Part shown: positions 7,617-17,185 of the stretch, in pieces
Layout: every line of letters starts with the position of its first letter
How positions within the stretch are numbered: position 1 is the first letter of the stretch
NCBI RefSeq assembly: GCF_021890735.1
Contig: NZ_JAKKUR010000007.1
Coordinates: 1 to 64,000, forward strand
Length of the DNA stretch: 64,000 bases
Direction of reading: 5' to 3'
Source: Thermanaeromonas sp.
GTDB lineage: Bacteria; Bacillota; DSM-521; Neomoorellales; Neomoorellaceae
Notes under the pieces: model-generated
Databases searched by the model: none
What the model was told of the DNA's origin: nothing
The model's input: only the letters and a program-made list of their open reading frames with translations
Program-made: the position numbers and the translations under genes

Positions 7617-9515
7617 GTGAGAAGGGGTAGCAGGATTTTGCTTTTTTTGTTTCTGGCCCTCGGTGTAGCCGCAAGCTTAAAGATAGCGGTAGAAAGGGTA
7701 AAGATGGAAAGGGCCAACCGGTCGGTTGTACTGGCGGTTAATTACCAGGATATAGCTAAGCTTTCTTGGTGGACAGGCCTTGAGGAAGAAGAGGTCTTGG
7801 AACGTTTTAAGGCCCAGGGGGTGAACGGTGTTCTTTTTAAGGAGCAGACCCTTGGAGAACTTGTACCACGGTATTTAAGAGTTTACGGCCATGATGAAGT
7901 TACCCGCCTTTTTCCCGAGGCCGCACCTAGGTTTAGATCCGGTTTTCTGTATTTTGTAGGGGACCGGGCTGTTTTAGAAAGGGTGAAGTTCCATCTAGAC
8001 AATAAGCTTCCCGTCCCCTCCGAGGTCGTCCGGGATGCTTCCACCGGGCAAATTTTAGCCCTGGGAGTACCCGATTCAAGCCTAGGGGAGATAGAAAAAT
8101 TAGGGCTGGGCTTTCCTATGGATAAGTTAGATATGGCTATAGAAAAAGGGCTTTATATATTGCCCCAGCTTAAGGAGTGGCCTGTAAAACGGGCGAATTC
8201 CCTAGCGGCTATTTTAAACTCCATAGAAAAGTACAGCCCTTACACCGCGGCCTTGCTTTTTAATGACAGGGTGATCCCGGGTTACCCCGGAGCGCTGGCT
8301 ACTCTGGCCGAGGAAGTAAAGAAAATGGGCGTCCCCCTCGGAATGATTGAATTTTTTTCCCAACAAGGTTTAAAGCAACTGGCACTTCTAGTGGATAAAC
8401 AGGTAGTACGCGTACATTCCTTGGGGGAGGCGGCCAATATCTCCTGGGAGGAAGGAGTGGACAGGCTAACTTTAGCGGCCAGCGATAGAAATGTCCGCAT
8501 TCTCATTCTCCCCCTTTTCTTCCAGGGTCCTCCCTCGTCCTGGCTGGACGCCAATCTAAAATATGTGGAGGCCGTGAGTTCTTCTTTAGCTAGAGAAGGG
8601 CTGGAGGGTGGGAAAGCTTCGCCCTTCCCAGGGTTTCCTACTTCTAGGCTTTTGTGGACTCTCGTCGTTTTAGGTGTATTAGCCGGAGGAGTATTGTTTT
8701 TAAGCGAGCTGGGATTTTCCCGTTTGGCCTGGGCGTTGGGAGTGCTGGGCTTTGGGGGGTGGCTTTTGGCTTTAGTTTGTGGCTACGCCACCCTGGCGCG
8801 CAAAATTATGGCCTTAGGCTCGGCTGTTATTTTTCCCACCCTGTCTGTGTGGCTGGCCTTTAAAGACGCCCGTCGGCCTTTGGGCTTAGCACCTTCCTTT
8901 AAATTAGTTTTACAGAGCACCTTGCTTTCTTTGGCCGGGGGGTTACTCCTGGCCGGACTTTTAAGCGATACGGTCTTTTTCCTTAAACTAGACCAGTTTA
9001 TGGGTGTAAAGGTTGCCTTCGTGTTACCCTTGCTACTCTTCACGGCAGCCGCTGTCTACCATGAAGAAAAGGAAAATTTTGGGGCGGTATGGCGGAAATG
9101 GTTCGGCCAGAATTTGACGGTATTTATCTTTTTGCTTATTATTTTGGGGAGCTTGGTAGCCTTTCTCTACGTTAACCGCAGCGGCAATGAAAGTGTGGGC
9201 CTACTTCCACTGGAAGGGCAGGTGCGCATGGTCCTTGAACGGCTGCTATTAGTGAGGCCGCGTACCAAAGAATTTCTATTGGGCTACCCGGTGTTTTTAC
9301 TCGCCTTAAGCTTTGGATACAAGCATAAATACCTACCCTTATGGCTTCTGGCCTTGGCAGGCCAGGTGTCCTTAGTGAATACCTTAGCCCATCTCCATAC
9401 ACCACTACTCATCTCTCTTTTACGCATTTTTAACGGGCTGTGGTTGGGGCTCCTTTTGGGGATAGTCTTGCTGGCTTCGGTTAAGGGAGCAAAAGCGATG
9501 ATGAGAAGGTCTTAG
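7617..9515 (+). CDS. DUF5693 family multi-TM membrane protein
   Basis: Extracellular N-terminal half followed by about 9 hydrophobic segments; located directly upstream of csaB as in related genomes. Confidence 0.75.
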   Translation: MRRGSRILLFLFLALGVAASLKIAVERVKMERANRSVVLAVNYQDIAKLSWWTGLEEEEVLERFKAQGVNGVLFKEQTLGELVPRYLRVYGHDEVTRLFPEAAPRFRSGFLYFVGDRAVLERVKFHLDNKLPVPSEVVRDASTGQILALGVPDSSLGEIEKLGLGFPMDKLDMAIEKGLYILPQLKEWPVKRANSLAAILNSIEKYSPYTAALLFNDRVIPGYPGALATLAEEVKKMGVPLGMIEFFSQQGLKQLALLVDKQVVRVHSLGEAANISWEEGVDRLTLAASDRNVRILILPLFFQGPPSSWLDANLKYVEAVSSSLAREGLEGGKASPFPGFPTSRLLWTLVVLGVLAGGVLFLSELGFSRLAWALGVLGFGGWLLALVCGYATLARKIMALGSAVIFPTLSVWLAFKDARRPLGLAPSFKLVLQSTLLSLAGGLLLAGLLSDTVFFLKLDQFMGVKVAFVLPLLLFTAAAVYHEEKENFGAVWRKWFGQNLTVFIFLLIILGSLVAFLYVNRSGNESVGLLPLEGQVRMVLERLLLVRPRTKEFLLGYPVFLLALSFGYKHKYLPLWLLALAGQVSLVNTLAHLHTPLLISLLRIFNGLWLGLLLGIVLLASVKGAKAMMRRS

Positions 9516-9526
9516 GGGGCTGGGCC

Positions 9527-10639
9527 ATGGCCAAAGTGGTCATTTCGGGTTATTACGGGTTCGGCAACCTGGGGGACGAGGCCATCCTTTACAGCATGGT
9601 CCAAAGCCTAAAAAATCTAGACCCCGGCTTGGAAATCGTGGTCCTCTCCCATGACCCCGCTGGAACAGAGAAAATATTGCCGGTCAAGGCTGTAGACAGG
9701 TGGCGGCTCCCGGAAGTTGTGCGGACTTTGCGCCGGGCGGATCTTTTGATAAGCGGGGGAGGGAGCTTGTTTCAAGATACCACCAGCGCCCGGAGCCTGC
9801 TATATTATCTGGGTATATTGGAGCTTGCCCGGGTGTTGGGCCGGCCCAGGATGGTCTATGCCCAGGGATTAGGGCCCCTAAAAAGGAGTTGGGCACGGTA
9901 CCTTACGGCTAAGGTGCTAAACCGTGTCCAGCTTATAACCTTGCGGGACAGCCAATCCCACGCCCTGCTTCAAGAACTCGGCGTAAGGCAACCGGAAGTG
10001 AAGGTGACGGCGGACCCGGTTTTAGGGCTTAAGGTCGGTGATTTTAATCCGGAGGCGGGCCGCGGCAAGCTTTTGCGGCTGGGCCTTAAGGTAGGCTCTA
10101 AGCCCCTGGCCGGATTTTCTTTACGCCTGTGGCCCCTCCCAGAAGCTGCTTTGTATGCCCTGGCCCGGGCAGCCGATTACCTTATAGATCAAGGTTTTGA
10201 AGTTTTGTTCTTACCCTTCCACTTTCCGCGGGATGTAGAAGCCTGCTGGCAGGTACAGAGGCTTATGGAGCACCCAGCGGCGGTGATTAAGGAGAAACTC
10301 AGCCTGGAAGACGTTGTAGGGATAATCGGTTCTCTGGACCTCCTGGTGGGTATGCGCTTGCACGCTTTGATTTTGGCCGCGGTCCTGGGGGTGCCTTTTG
10401 TAGGGCTATCTTACGATCCTAAAGTAGAAGCCTTCTGCCGGCAGGTGGAAGGGCCCTGGATAGGTTTAAATCTTCTGGGTTGTGAGGACCTTGTAGCTAT
10501 ATTTAAGCGGGTATTATATGACCTGCCTTCCTTAAGGGAATCCTTGCGCCAGGCAGTAGACGAACTGCGGCCCCTGGCCCAGTCCAATGCTGTGCTGGCC
10601 CTAAAGCTTCTGTACGGTGAAACGGTACAAGGCAGGTAG
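9527..10639 (+). CDS. csaB: Polysaccharide pyruvyl transferase CsaB
   Basis: VVISGYYGFGNLGDEAILYSMVQSLK, ISGGGSLFQDTTS, GMRLHALILAA motifs. Confidence 0.9.
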   Translation: MAKVVISGYYGFGNLGDEAILYSMVQSLKNLDPGLEIVVLSHDPAGTEKILPVKAVDRWRLPEVVRTLRRADLLISGGGSLFQDTTSARSLLYYLGILELARVLGRPRMVYAQGLGPLKRSWARYLTAKVLNRVQLITLRDSQSHALLQELGVRQPEVKVTADPVLGLKVGDFNPEAGRGKLLRLGLKVGSKPLAGFSLRLWPLPEAALYALARAADYLIDQGFEVLFLPFHFPRDVEACWQVQRLMEHPAAVIKEKLSLEDVVGIIGSLDLLVGMRLHALILAAVLGVPFVGLSYDPKVEAFCRQVEGPWIGLNLLGCEDLVAIFKRVLYDLPSLRESLRQAVDELRPLAQSNAVLALKLLYGETVQGR

Positions 10640-10644
10640 CAGGC

Positions 10645-12225
10645 ATGGAAAGCGAGATTAGAGGGGGGAGCTTGGGGCGTTTAGCCCGGGCTACCTTCAC
10701 AGTATTTATACTAAATTTTGCCAGCCGGTTGCTGGGCTTTATCCGGGATGCGGTAATAGCCGGCAAGTTTGGGGCGGGACCCGAAACCGACGCCTACATG
10801 GTAGCTTATACCATACCTTATTTTTTGCAGACGGTTTTGGGCATGGCTTTTGTTACCGTCCTGGTTCCGGCCTTGACGGCCTACCTTGTCAAAGGAGAGC
10901 GGGAGGAAGCCTGGAAGGTAGCCAGCGCTTTAATTAATTGGACGGGCCTAATCCTGGTCGTCTTGGCTGTAGTGGGCGGCATACTGGCTCCCTTTTTGGT
11001 GGATCTTCTTGCCCCGGGTTTTCCCGCAAACGTCGAAGGGCTAGCCGTCCGGCTTACCAGGATTTTGTTTTTTTCCCTTCCTATCATGGGGACGGGTATG
11101 GTAGTTAGCGGGATTTTAAACTCGGGCTACCGTTTTACATCCCCGGCTTTAGCTCCGGCAGTAAGTAATATCATCATAATAGCTTCTGCCCTGTCTTTGG
11201 CCGGTTCCTTCGGCATTTACGGCTTGGCCCTAGGTACGGTGGCCAGTTTCCTGGCCTTCCTTTTTGTGCAGGTCCCCGAGCTTTCGCGGTTGGGTTTCCG
11301 TTATTTTTACCTTTTGCATTCCCGGCACCCCATGGTAAGGCGGGTGGGAATTTATTTGCCCCCCGTTATCTTTAGCTTAGCCGTAAACCAGGTTTACCAG
11401 GCCACCAACCGTTTTTTCGCTTCTCATCTAGCGCCAGGCAGTATCACGGCCCTTGACCTGGGCTTGAGGTTGGTAAGCGTGCCCTTGGGTGTTTTCGCCG
11501 CCGCGGTTTCCACTGCAGTTTTTCCCGCCCTTTCCGAAGAGGCCGCCAGGGGGAGAACACGGGAGATGGCTACTCTTACCTGTCGTGGTATATCTCTGGT
11601 GGCTTTTATGGTTTTACCCACGGCGGTAGCCTTCATAGTCCTGCGGGAGCCTCTGGTACGGCTTGTTTTCGAAAGAGGGGCCTTCGGGACGCACGCCACT
11701 TTGATGACTGCAGAGGTAGTTTTTTACGCTTCTTGGGGTCTTCTCGCCCAGGTCGCCCAGCCTATATTGCTGCGCACTTTTTATGCCTTGGGAGAGGTGG
11801 TGGTTCCGGCGGTAACGGGCCTGGCCTCCGTGGGGCTTAACGCCGTATTTAGCCTCCTTCTTGCCCCGGCTTTGGGGCACGGCGGCCTGGCCTTGTCCAA
11901 CTCACTGGCGGCGAGTTTCTATGTTCTAGCTTTATATACCGCCCTTAAAATACGGCTTCCCTTTTTAGAGACCGGCGCCTTGTTAAAAAGAGGTGGTTCC
12001 GTAGGTCTAGCTTCTATTTTTATGGGGATTTTACTTTTTATACTTAGCAAGGCTTTATATGTTTTCGAGCCTTCCCAGGCCACTTGGGTTTTAGGCCTTA
12101 AGTTAGGCTTTTTGGCCGGGGCTTCCTTTATAATTTTCCTTGCCCTTGCCTCGGTATTTAAAGTTGAGGAAATAAGATTGTTGAGGGAGGTTGTGGGCCG
12201 GCGCTTTAGGGGGTTAATGAGATAA
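10645..12225 (+). CDS. murJ: Lipid II flippase MurJ / MviN family
   Basis: NFASRLLGFIRDAVIAGKFGAGPETDAYMVAYTIPYFLQ and 13-14 hydrophobic segments. Confidence 0.9.
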   Translation: MESEIRGGSLGRLARATFTVFILNFASRLLGFIRDAVIAGKFGAGPETDAYMVAYTIPYFLQTVLGMAFVTVLVPALTAYLVKGEREEAWKVASALINWTGLILVVLAVVGGILAPFLVDLLAPGFPANVEGLAVRLTRILFFSLPIMGTGMVVSGILNSGYRFTSPALAPAVSNIIIIASALSLAGSFGIYGLALGTVASFLAFLFVQVPELSRLGFRYFYLLHSRHPMVRRVGIYLPPVIFSLAVNQVYQATNRFFASHLAPGSITALDLGLRLVSVPLGVFAAAVSTAVFPALSEEAARGRTREMATLTCRGISLVAFMVLPTAVAFIVLREPLVRLVFERGAFGTHATLMTAEVVFYASWGLLAQVAQPILLRTFYALGEVVVPAVTGLASVGLNAVFSLLLAPALGHGGLALSNSLAASFYVLALYTALKIRLPFLETGALLKRGGSVGLASIFMGILLFILSKALYVFEPSQATWVLGLKLGFLAGASFIIFLALASVFKVEEIRLLREVVGRRFRGLMR

Positions 12226-12404
12226 GGTGTTTTAAGCAGAAATTTTGCTTTCCGGGGAGGAAGTCTTCTTCAGGTAGCGAATACATACTTGTACTTGCCA
12301 AACTTGTGCTCATTAGATGCCTTTGCGGAAGCTTTTGTGGTGAACTACGGTAGCCTTGACGAAAGAACCCGGTTGCGTTAAATGAAAATAAGGAAGGGGA
12401 ACCC

Positions 12405-12851
12405 TTGGTAGGGATGGATATTAAAACTATCCAGGAAATTTTACCTCACCGCTATCCTTTTTTGCTGGTGGACCGCATTTTAGAGATGGAGCCCGGTCGG
12501 CGGGCGGTGGGTCTAAAAAGCGTTACTGCCAACGAATGGTTTTTCCCGGGGCATTTTCCGGGTTACCCTGTCATGCCGGGAGTTCTTATTGTTGAGGCCC
12601 TGGCTCAGGTGGGGGCTGTAGCCTTGCTCAGCCAGCCGGGCTTTAAGGGGAAGATACCTTTTTTGGGAGGATTGGATAAGGTGCGTTTCCGCCGCCAGGT
12701 AGTTCCGGGTGACGTATTGAGGCTAGAGGTGGAGGTCCTCAAGTTCAAGGGGAAGGCAGGTAAGGCCCGGGGACGGGCTTGGGTGGGAGAAGAACTAGTG
12801 GCAGAAGGAGAGTTCCTTTTTGCCTTGGGGGACAGGGAGGAGCGGCCGTGA
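12405..12851 (+). CDS. fabZ: 3-hydroxyacyl-[ACP] dehydratase FabZ
   Basis: [49 protein letters not shown]. Confidence 0.95.
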   Translation: MVGMDIKTIQEILPHRYPFLLVDRILEMEPGRRAVGLKSVTANEWFFPGHFPGYPVMPGVLIVEALAQVGAVALLSQPGFKGKIPFLGGLDKVRFRRQVVPGDVLRLEVEVLKFKGKAGKARGRAWVGEELVAEGEFLFALGDREERP

Positions 12852-13891
12852 ATTGGTGGGCTATAGTCCTGGCGTTTTTAATAAGTTTAATGCTTACCCC
12901 GGTGGTTAAAAAGCTGGCACCCCGGTTGGGAGCCCTGGACCGGCCCGATGCCAGGAAAGTCCATACCGGAGTGATACCCCGGCTAGGGGGCCTAGCCATT
13001 TTTGTAGGTTTTATAGCCGGTTACTTAGCTGTGGGAGGAGGAGAGCCTGCCTTCCGGGGCATGCTCTGGGGAGCAAGCCTGATATTTCTTGTGGGGCTGG
13101 CCGATGATATTCGCTCGTTGAACCCGCGCTGGAAGCTGGCCGGCCAGGTGGCGGCGGCCTTGCTCGTGGTGATTATGGGTGTGAGGGTGGAGTTCCTTAC
13201 CAACCCTTTTAACGGGCTTTTATTTTTGGGACCCTTAGCCATCCCGGTGACCCTCCTGTGGCTAGTGGGCGTGACCAACGCCCTCAACCTGGTGGATGGC
13301 CTGGACGGCTTGGCCGGAGGTACGGCTTTCATTGCAGCGGTTACCATGTCTATAATAGCCTGGCTTCAGCAAGAAGTTGCTGTTGCCCTTTTAGCCCTGG
13401 TGTTGGCTGCCTCAATTTTGGGCTTTCTTCCTTACAATTTCCACCCGGCGAGCATCTTTATGGGCGATAGCGGTTCCATGTTTTTAGGCTTTACTTTAGC
13501 CTCTTTAGCTGTGCTGGGTCTAACTAAGACGGCCACGGTGATTTCTCTTTTTGTACCCGTGGTTATCCTGGGTTTACCTATACTGGACACTTTTTTAGCT
13601 ATCGTGCGCCGCATTTTAAACCACCGCCCCCTTTTTCAGCCCGACAAAGGGCACTTGCACCATTGCTTGATGGCCCAGGGGCTCTCTCAGCGCCAGGCGG
13701 TCCTTATTATCTATGTTGTAAACATAATATTGGGGGCTAGTGCCATCCTGCTTACGCGGCTTGCCACCGACCAGGCGATGGTGATCCTTATTCTCTTAAC
13801 ATTTTTCGCCTTGTGGGGTGGCAATAAATTAGGAGTTACAGGTTACCGTTTCAAGCCATCTAAAACGCGGCGCAATGCGTTTCCTTTTTAA
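12848..13891 (+). CDS. Undecaprenyl-phosphate GlcNAc/MurNAc-type phosphotransferase (TagO/WecA/MraY family)
   Basis: [54 protein letters not shown] start at 12848 overlaps the fabZ stop (GTGA). Confidence 0.9.
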   Translation: MNWWAIVLAFLISLMLTPVVKKLAPRLGALDRPDARKVHTGVIPRLGGLAIFVGFIAGYLAVGGGEPAFRGMLWGASLIFLVGLADDIRSLNPRWKLAGQVAAALLVVIMGVRVEFLTNPFNGLLFLGPLAIPVTLLWLVGVTNALNLVDGLDGLAGGTAFIAAVTMSIIAWLQQEVAVALLALVLAASILGFLPYNFHPASIFMGDSGSMFLGFTLASLAVLGLTKTATVISLFVPVVILGLPILDTFLAIVRRILNHRPLFQPDKGHLHHCLMAQGLSQRQAVLIIYVVNIILGASAILLTRLATDQAMVILILLTFFALWGGNKLGVTGYRFKPSKTRRNAFPF

Positions 13892-13911
13892 AGCCTTTTA
13901 TATGCTGCCAA

Positions 13912-13947
13912 AGGGCAGGAGCCGGTGCTCTTTCCCTGTATTTTTTT
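13912..13947 (+). terminator. Intrinsic terminator downstream of the TagO-like gene
   Basis: AGGGcAGGAGC-CGGT-GCTCTTtCCCT stem followed by GTATTTTTTT. Confidence 0.7.
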
Positions 13948-14001
13948 CTTGTTAAGGGGACACTCTACATTAAAGACGTGGAATTTCAGGGAGGGAGCGC
14001 C

Positions 14002-14097
14002 TTGCGCGAGGTCATTTTAGAGGGCTTAGCTATACTGGCCTTTATTGTAGCAGGCATCGGCCTGCTCTTTTATCTGCACGACCGGGAGCTTCTTTAA
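14002..14097 (+). CDS. 31-aa putative single-pass membrane micro-protein
   Basis: CAGGGAGGGAG Shine-Dalgarno then TTG start; translation (M)REVILEGLAILAFIVAGIGLLFYLHDRELL; below ORF-track length cutoff. Confidence 0.5.
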   Translation: MREVILEGLAILAFIVAGIGLLFYLHDRELL

Positions 14098-14124
14098 AAA
14101 CTTAAGGCGAGGAGGTTAGGCCCT

Positions 14125-14856
14125 TTGGCAGGTAGCCTAGAGGTAATTTTCCAGACCCTTTTAGCCTTTGCGGCCATCCTTATCTATACCCGCATTTTAG
14201 GAAAGCAGCAGGTTGGCCAGCTTACTTTTTTCGAGTACATCAACGGTATAACCTTTGGAAGTATAGCGGCCGCCTTGGCCACGGATATAGACCCCGACCG
14301 TACCTGGCTGCATTTCCTGGGTTTGACTCTTTTTGCTGCCCTGACTTGGGGAGCAGGTTATGTTGCCCTTATAAGCCGACCCACGCGTAAGCTTATTTCC
14401 GGTGAGCCCACGGTGGTCATCCATAACGGGAAAATCTTAGAGCAGAACATGCGCAAGATGCGCTACAATGTAGATGAATTGGCCATGCAGCTCAGGCAGA
14501 AGAATGTCTTCGATATAGCCGACGTAGAGTACGCTATTTTAGAGCCTGACGGTAATTTGAGCGTGCTTCTTAAGTCCCAAAAAAGGCCCCTAACCCCGGC
14601 GGATCTTAAACTACCTACCCGGTACGAAGGAGTGCCTACGGAGCTCGTTGTAGACGGGGAGATCCTGTTTGAAAATCTTAAACAAGTCAACCTTGATGAA
14701 AAATGGCTGGAGCAGCAGCTCAAAGCCCAAGGGGTAGAAGATATCAGCCAGGTTGATTACGCCGTATTGCGGAGCAACGGCTCCTTGTACGTCAACCTTA
14801 AGAAGGATCAGCTTACGATGCCGGTCGATATAACCGATGCCCCCAAAGCCCCTTGA
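14125..14856 (+). CDS. DUF421 (YetF/YdfR-like) membrane protein
   Basis: LIYTRILGKQQVGQLTFFEYINGITFGSIAA...; two C-terminal repeats ending in DYAVLRSNGSLYV. Confidence 0.85.
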   Translation: MAGSLEVIFQTLLAFAAILIYTRILGKQQVGQLTFFEYINGITFGSIAAALATDIDPDRTWLHFLGLTLFAALTWGAGYVALISRPTRKLISGEPTVVIHNGKILEQNMRKMRYNVDELAMQLRQKNVFDIADVEYAILEPDGNLSVLLKSQKRPLTPADLKLPTRYEGVPTELVVDGEILFENLKQVNLDEKWLEQQLKAQGVEDISQVDYAVLRSNGSLYVNLKKDQLTMPVDITDAPKAP

Positions 14857-14962
14857 AATAGGCGTTTTTTACTTAGGCTCCTCCATCACTGGTCCCCCAG
14901 GTTTGGCGGTAAAGCCCTTGAACATTGATATAAAATTTTGCGGAGTTAAAGGGGGGAGGCTT

Positions 14963-16369
14963 TTGAGTATTAAGTTTGGTACGGATGGCTGGCGGGCCAT
15001 CATTGCCGACGAGTTTACTTTTTCCAACGTTCGCAAAGTCGTACAGGCTATAGCTGATTACTTATCGGAGGAGACGACCAATCGTCGGGTGGTGATAGGG
15101 TACGACCACCGTTTTCTGGCGGAGAATTTTGCTTCTGCCGCGGCTGAAGTCCTGGCCGGCAACGGATTTACTGTTTACCTTCCGGAGAGGGCGGTACCTA
15201 CCCCGGTCACGGCCTTTGCAGTCAAAAGTTTAGGGGCTGCCGGGGCCATAATGTTTACGGCCAGCCACAACCCGCCCGAGTACCATGGCTTAAAGTTTAT
15301 TCCCAGCTATGCCGGCCCGGCAGTTCCGGAAATCACAAACAAAATAGAGGAAAGGATAGCCCCAAATTTAGAGGTTAAGCAGGTTGATCTCAATGCGGCC
15401 CGCAAGGAAGGGTTAATCCAGCCTTTTGATCCCCGGGAAGATTATCTTAAGCATTTACAAGAACTGTTGGATACGGAGACCCTCGGGCGTTCCGGGTTAA
15501 AGATTGTAGTGGATCCTTTGTACGGAGCGGGTATAGGGTATCTCGAAAGCCTGCTTTCCCAGGCAGGGTGCCAGGTGGAAACCCTGCACAACTGGCGGGA
15601 TCCCCTGTTCGGGGGGAAGCTACCAGATCCTAGCGCTAGGGGATTAGACGAGCTGGCGGAAAGGGTGCGCGTTCAGGGCGCCCATTTGGGGCTAGCTTTA
15701 GATGGCGATGCGGACCGCTTTGGAGTCGTCGATGCTGACGGTACATATCTTACGGCTAACCAGGTTCTTTTTTTGGTACTGGCTCATTTAGTCGAGACCA
15801 GGGGCCAAAGGGGCGGGGTGGGCCGGACGGTGGCCACCACCCATTTATTAGACCGGCTGGCCGGGGCATACGGCTTAGAAGTGGTGGAAACTCCGGTGGG
15901 ATTTAAATATATAGGTCAGGCCTTATTGCATAAAGGCTGTATCCTGGGAGGAGAGGAGAGCGGTGGCTTAAGTATCAGGGGGCATATACCCGAAAAAGAC
16001 GGGATCCTGGCCACGGCCCTGGTAGCAGAAATAAGGGCTAAGTTCGGTAGGCCTTTAAAAGAATACCTTGCTCAGCTTATGCAGCGGTACGGTCCCCTGG
16101 TGAGCGAAAGGCTCGATGTACACGTTTCACCTGAGGTAAAGGAAAAGGTTTTAAAGGAACTTACCTCCTATGAGCCTGCCAGGCTGGGGGGCCAACCCGT
16201 AGTTGACCGCATAACTATAGATGGGGTTAAGTTCTTGCTGGCTGATGGTAGCTGGGCTTTAATAAGGCCCTCGGGTACAGAGCCTTTGTTCCGCATATAT
16301 GTCGAAGCCCCGCAGCAGGAGACCCTGCAGAAAATAAGGGAAGACCTAAAATCAGGTTTAGAAATTTAG
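14963..16369 (+). CDS. Phosphoglucomutase/phosphomannomutase family protein
   Basis: IKFGTDGWRAIIADEFT, FTASHNPPEYHGLKF active-site loop, LALDGDADRFGVVD metal loop, RPSGTEPLFRIYVE; start TTG with GGGGGGAGG SD. Confidence 0.92.
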   Translation: MSIKFGTDGWRAIIADEFTFSNVRKVVQAIADYLSEETTNRRVVIGYDHRFLAENFASAAAEVLAGNGFTVYLPERAVPTPVTAFAVKSLGAAGAIMFTASHNPPEYHGLKFIPSYAGPAVPEITNKIEERIAPNLEVKQVDLNAARKEGLIQPFDPREDYLKHLQELLDTETLGRSGLKIVVDPLYGAGIGYLESLLSQAGCQVETLHNWRDPLFGGKLPDPSARGLDELAERVRVQGAHLGLALDGDADRFGVVDADGTYLTANQVLFLVLAHLVETRGQRGGVGRTVATTHLLDRLAGAYGLEVVETPVGFKYIGQALLHKGCILGGEESGGLSIRGHIPEKDGILATALVAEIRAKFGRPLKEYLAQLMQRYGPLVSERLDVHVSPEVKEKVLKELTSYEPARLGGQPVVDRITIDGVKFLLADGSWALIRPSGTEPLFRIYVEAPQQETLQKIREDLKSGLEI

Positions 16370-16391
16370 GGCCGGACTTCAAGGTCCGGCC
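16370..16391. terminator. Hairpin between convergent genes (possible terminator)
   Basis: GGCCGGAC-TTCAAG-GTCCGGCC, 8-bp perfect stem directly after the stop codon; short A/T flank only. Confidence 0.5.
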
Positions 16392-16397
16392 AAAAGT

Positions 16398-16562
16398 TTA
16401 TGACTTGAAATAGGAAGCGTATTCCTCCGCGGAGAGGTCCCGGTAGCAACTGGGGCATAGGGCTCCTTTACGGGGGACTTCTACCGGTATTTCTCCCAGC
16501 ACCCGTGTTATAAGACCGATGGGAGCTCCGCAGCGCAAGCAGGCATCAGCCGCCGGTTCCAT
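16398..16562 (-). CDS. 54-aa zinc-ribbon-like protein
   Basis: MEPAADACLRCGAPIGLITRVLGEIPVEVPRKGALCPSCYRDLSAEEYASYFKS with two CxxC; GGTGAAAG upstream; below ORF-track cutoff. Confidence 0.65.
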   Translation of the reverse strand: MEPAADACLRCGAPIGLITRVLGEIPVEVPRKGALCPSCYRDLSAEEYASYFKS

Positions 16563-16693
16563 ACTCTTTCACCACCTTTATTTTTAATATGTTAAGCTGA
16601 AGTCCAGGGCATACCCCGGACAGGCTGGGAAGTGTTGTCAGGGATCCGTCTTCCGGCATAAGATGAAGTGCGGGAAAATGGAGGGGATGCCCT

Positions 16694-17149
16694 GTGGCTT
16701 TAGCAGCGTGGTATTTGGTAATCGCTTTTCTATTTATGGTAATGTTTTGGAATTTTACTTTCGTTTTCCGCTCAGAGAAGCTTAAGTCTTGTCTTCTACT
16801 TTTGGTGAAGGATCAAGAAGAAATTATAGAGGGGATCCTGCGATTTATCCTGTGGTGGCGCAGTTTAACGGGGTACTGGCTGGAGGTGGTGGTTGTAGAC
16901 TGCGGCTCCACAGATGATACGCCGCGTATCCTCGAGCGTTTTAATTTTCCTTATCCGGTCTGCAGGGTTGAGGGTATTTTCGAAGGGAAGGGAAAAGAGA
17001 AGGCCGGTTTTTCCGATTGCTTACGAGGTTCTTATGAATTCTTTACCTGGGATCTAAGAGGCCTTGCTTCCGGTAGATTACCTTTTAAACAAATATCTAC
17101 TTGTATGGGAAAAAATATAAAATTTAAGAAGGAAAGAGGGCGGGAATAG
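16694..17149 (+). CDS. Short, apparently truncated GT2-type glycosyltransferase-like protein with N-terminal TM
   Basis: LLLVKDQEEIIEGILRFI...LEVVVVDCGSTDDTPRILERF resembles GT-A nucleotide-binding half; catalytic half absent. Confidence 0.55.
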   Translation: MALAAWYLVIAFLFMVMFWNFTFVFRSEKLKSCLLLLVKDQEEIIEGILRFILWWRSLTGYWLEVVVVDCGSTDDTPRILERFNFPYPVCRVEGIFEGKGKEKAGFSDCLRGSYEFFTWDLRGLASGRLPFKQISTCMGKNIKFKKERGRE

Positions 17150-17185
17150 CGAATTGCTAATTGGCTGAATGGAAGGCAGGTAGGT

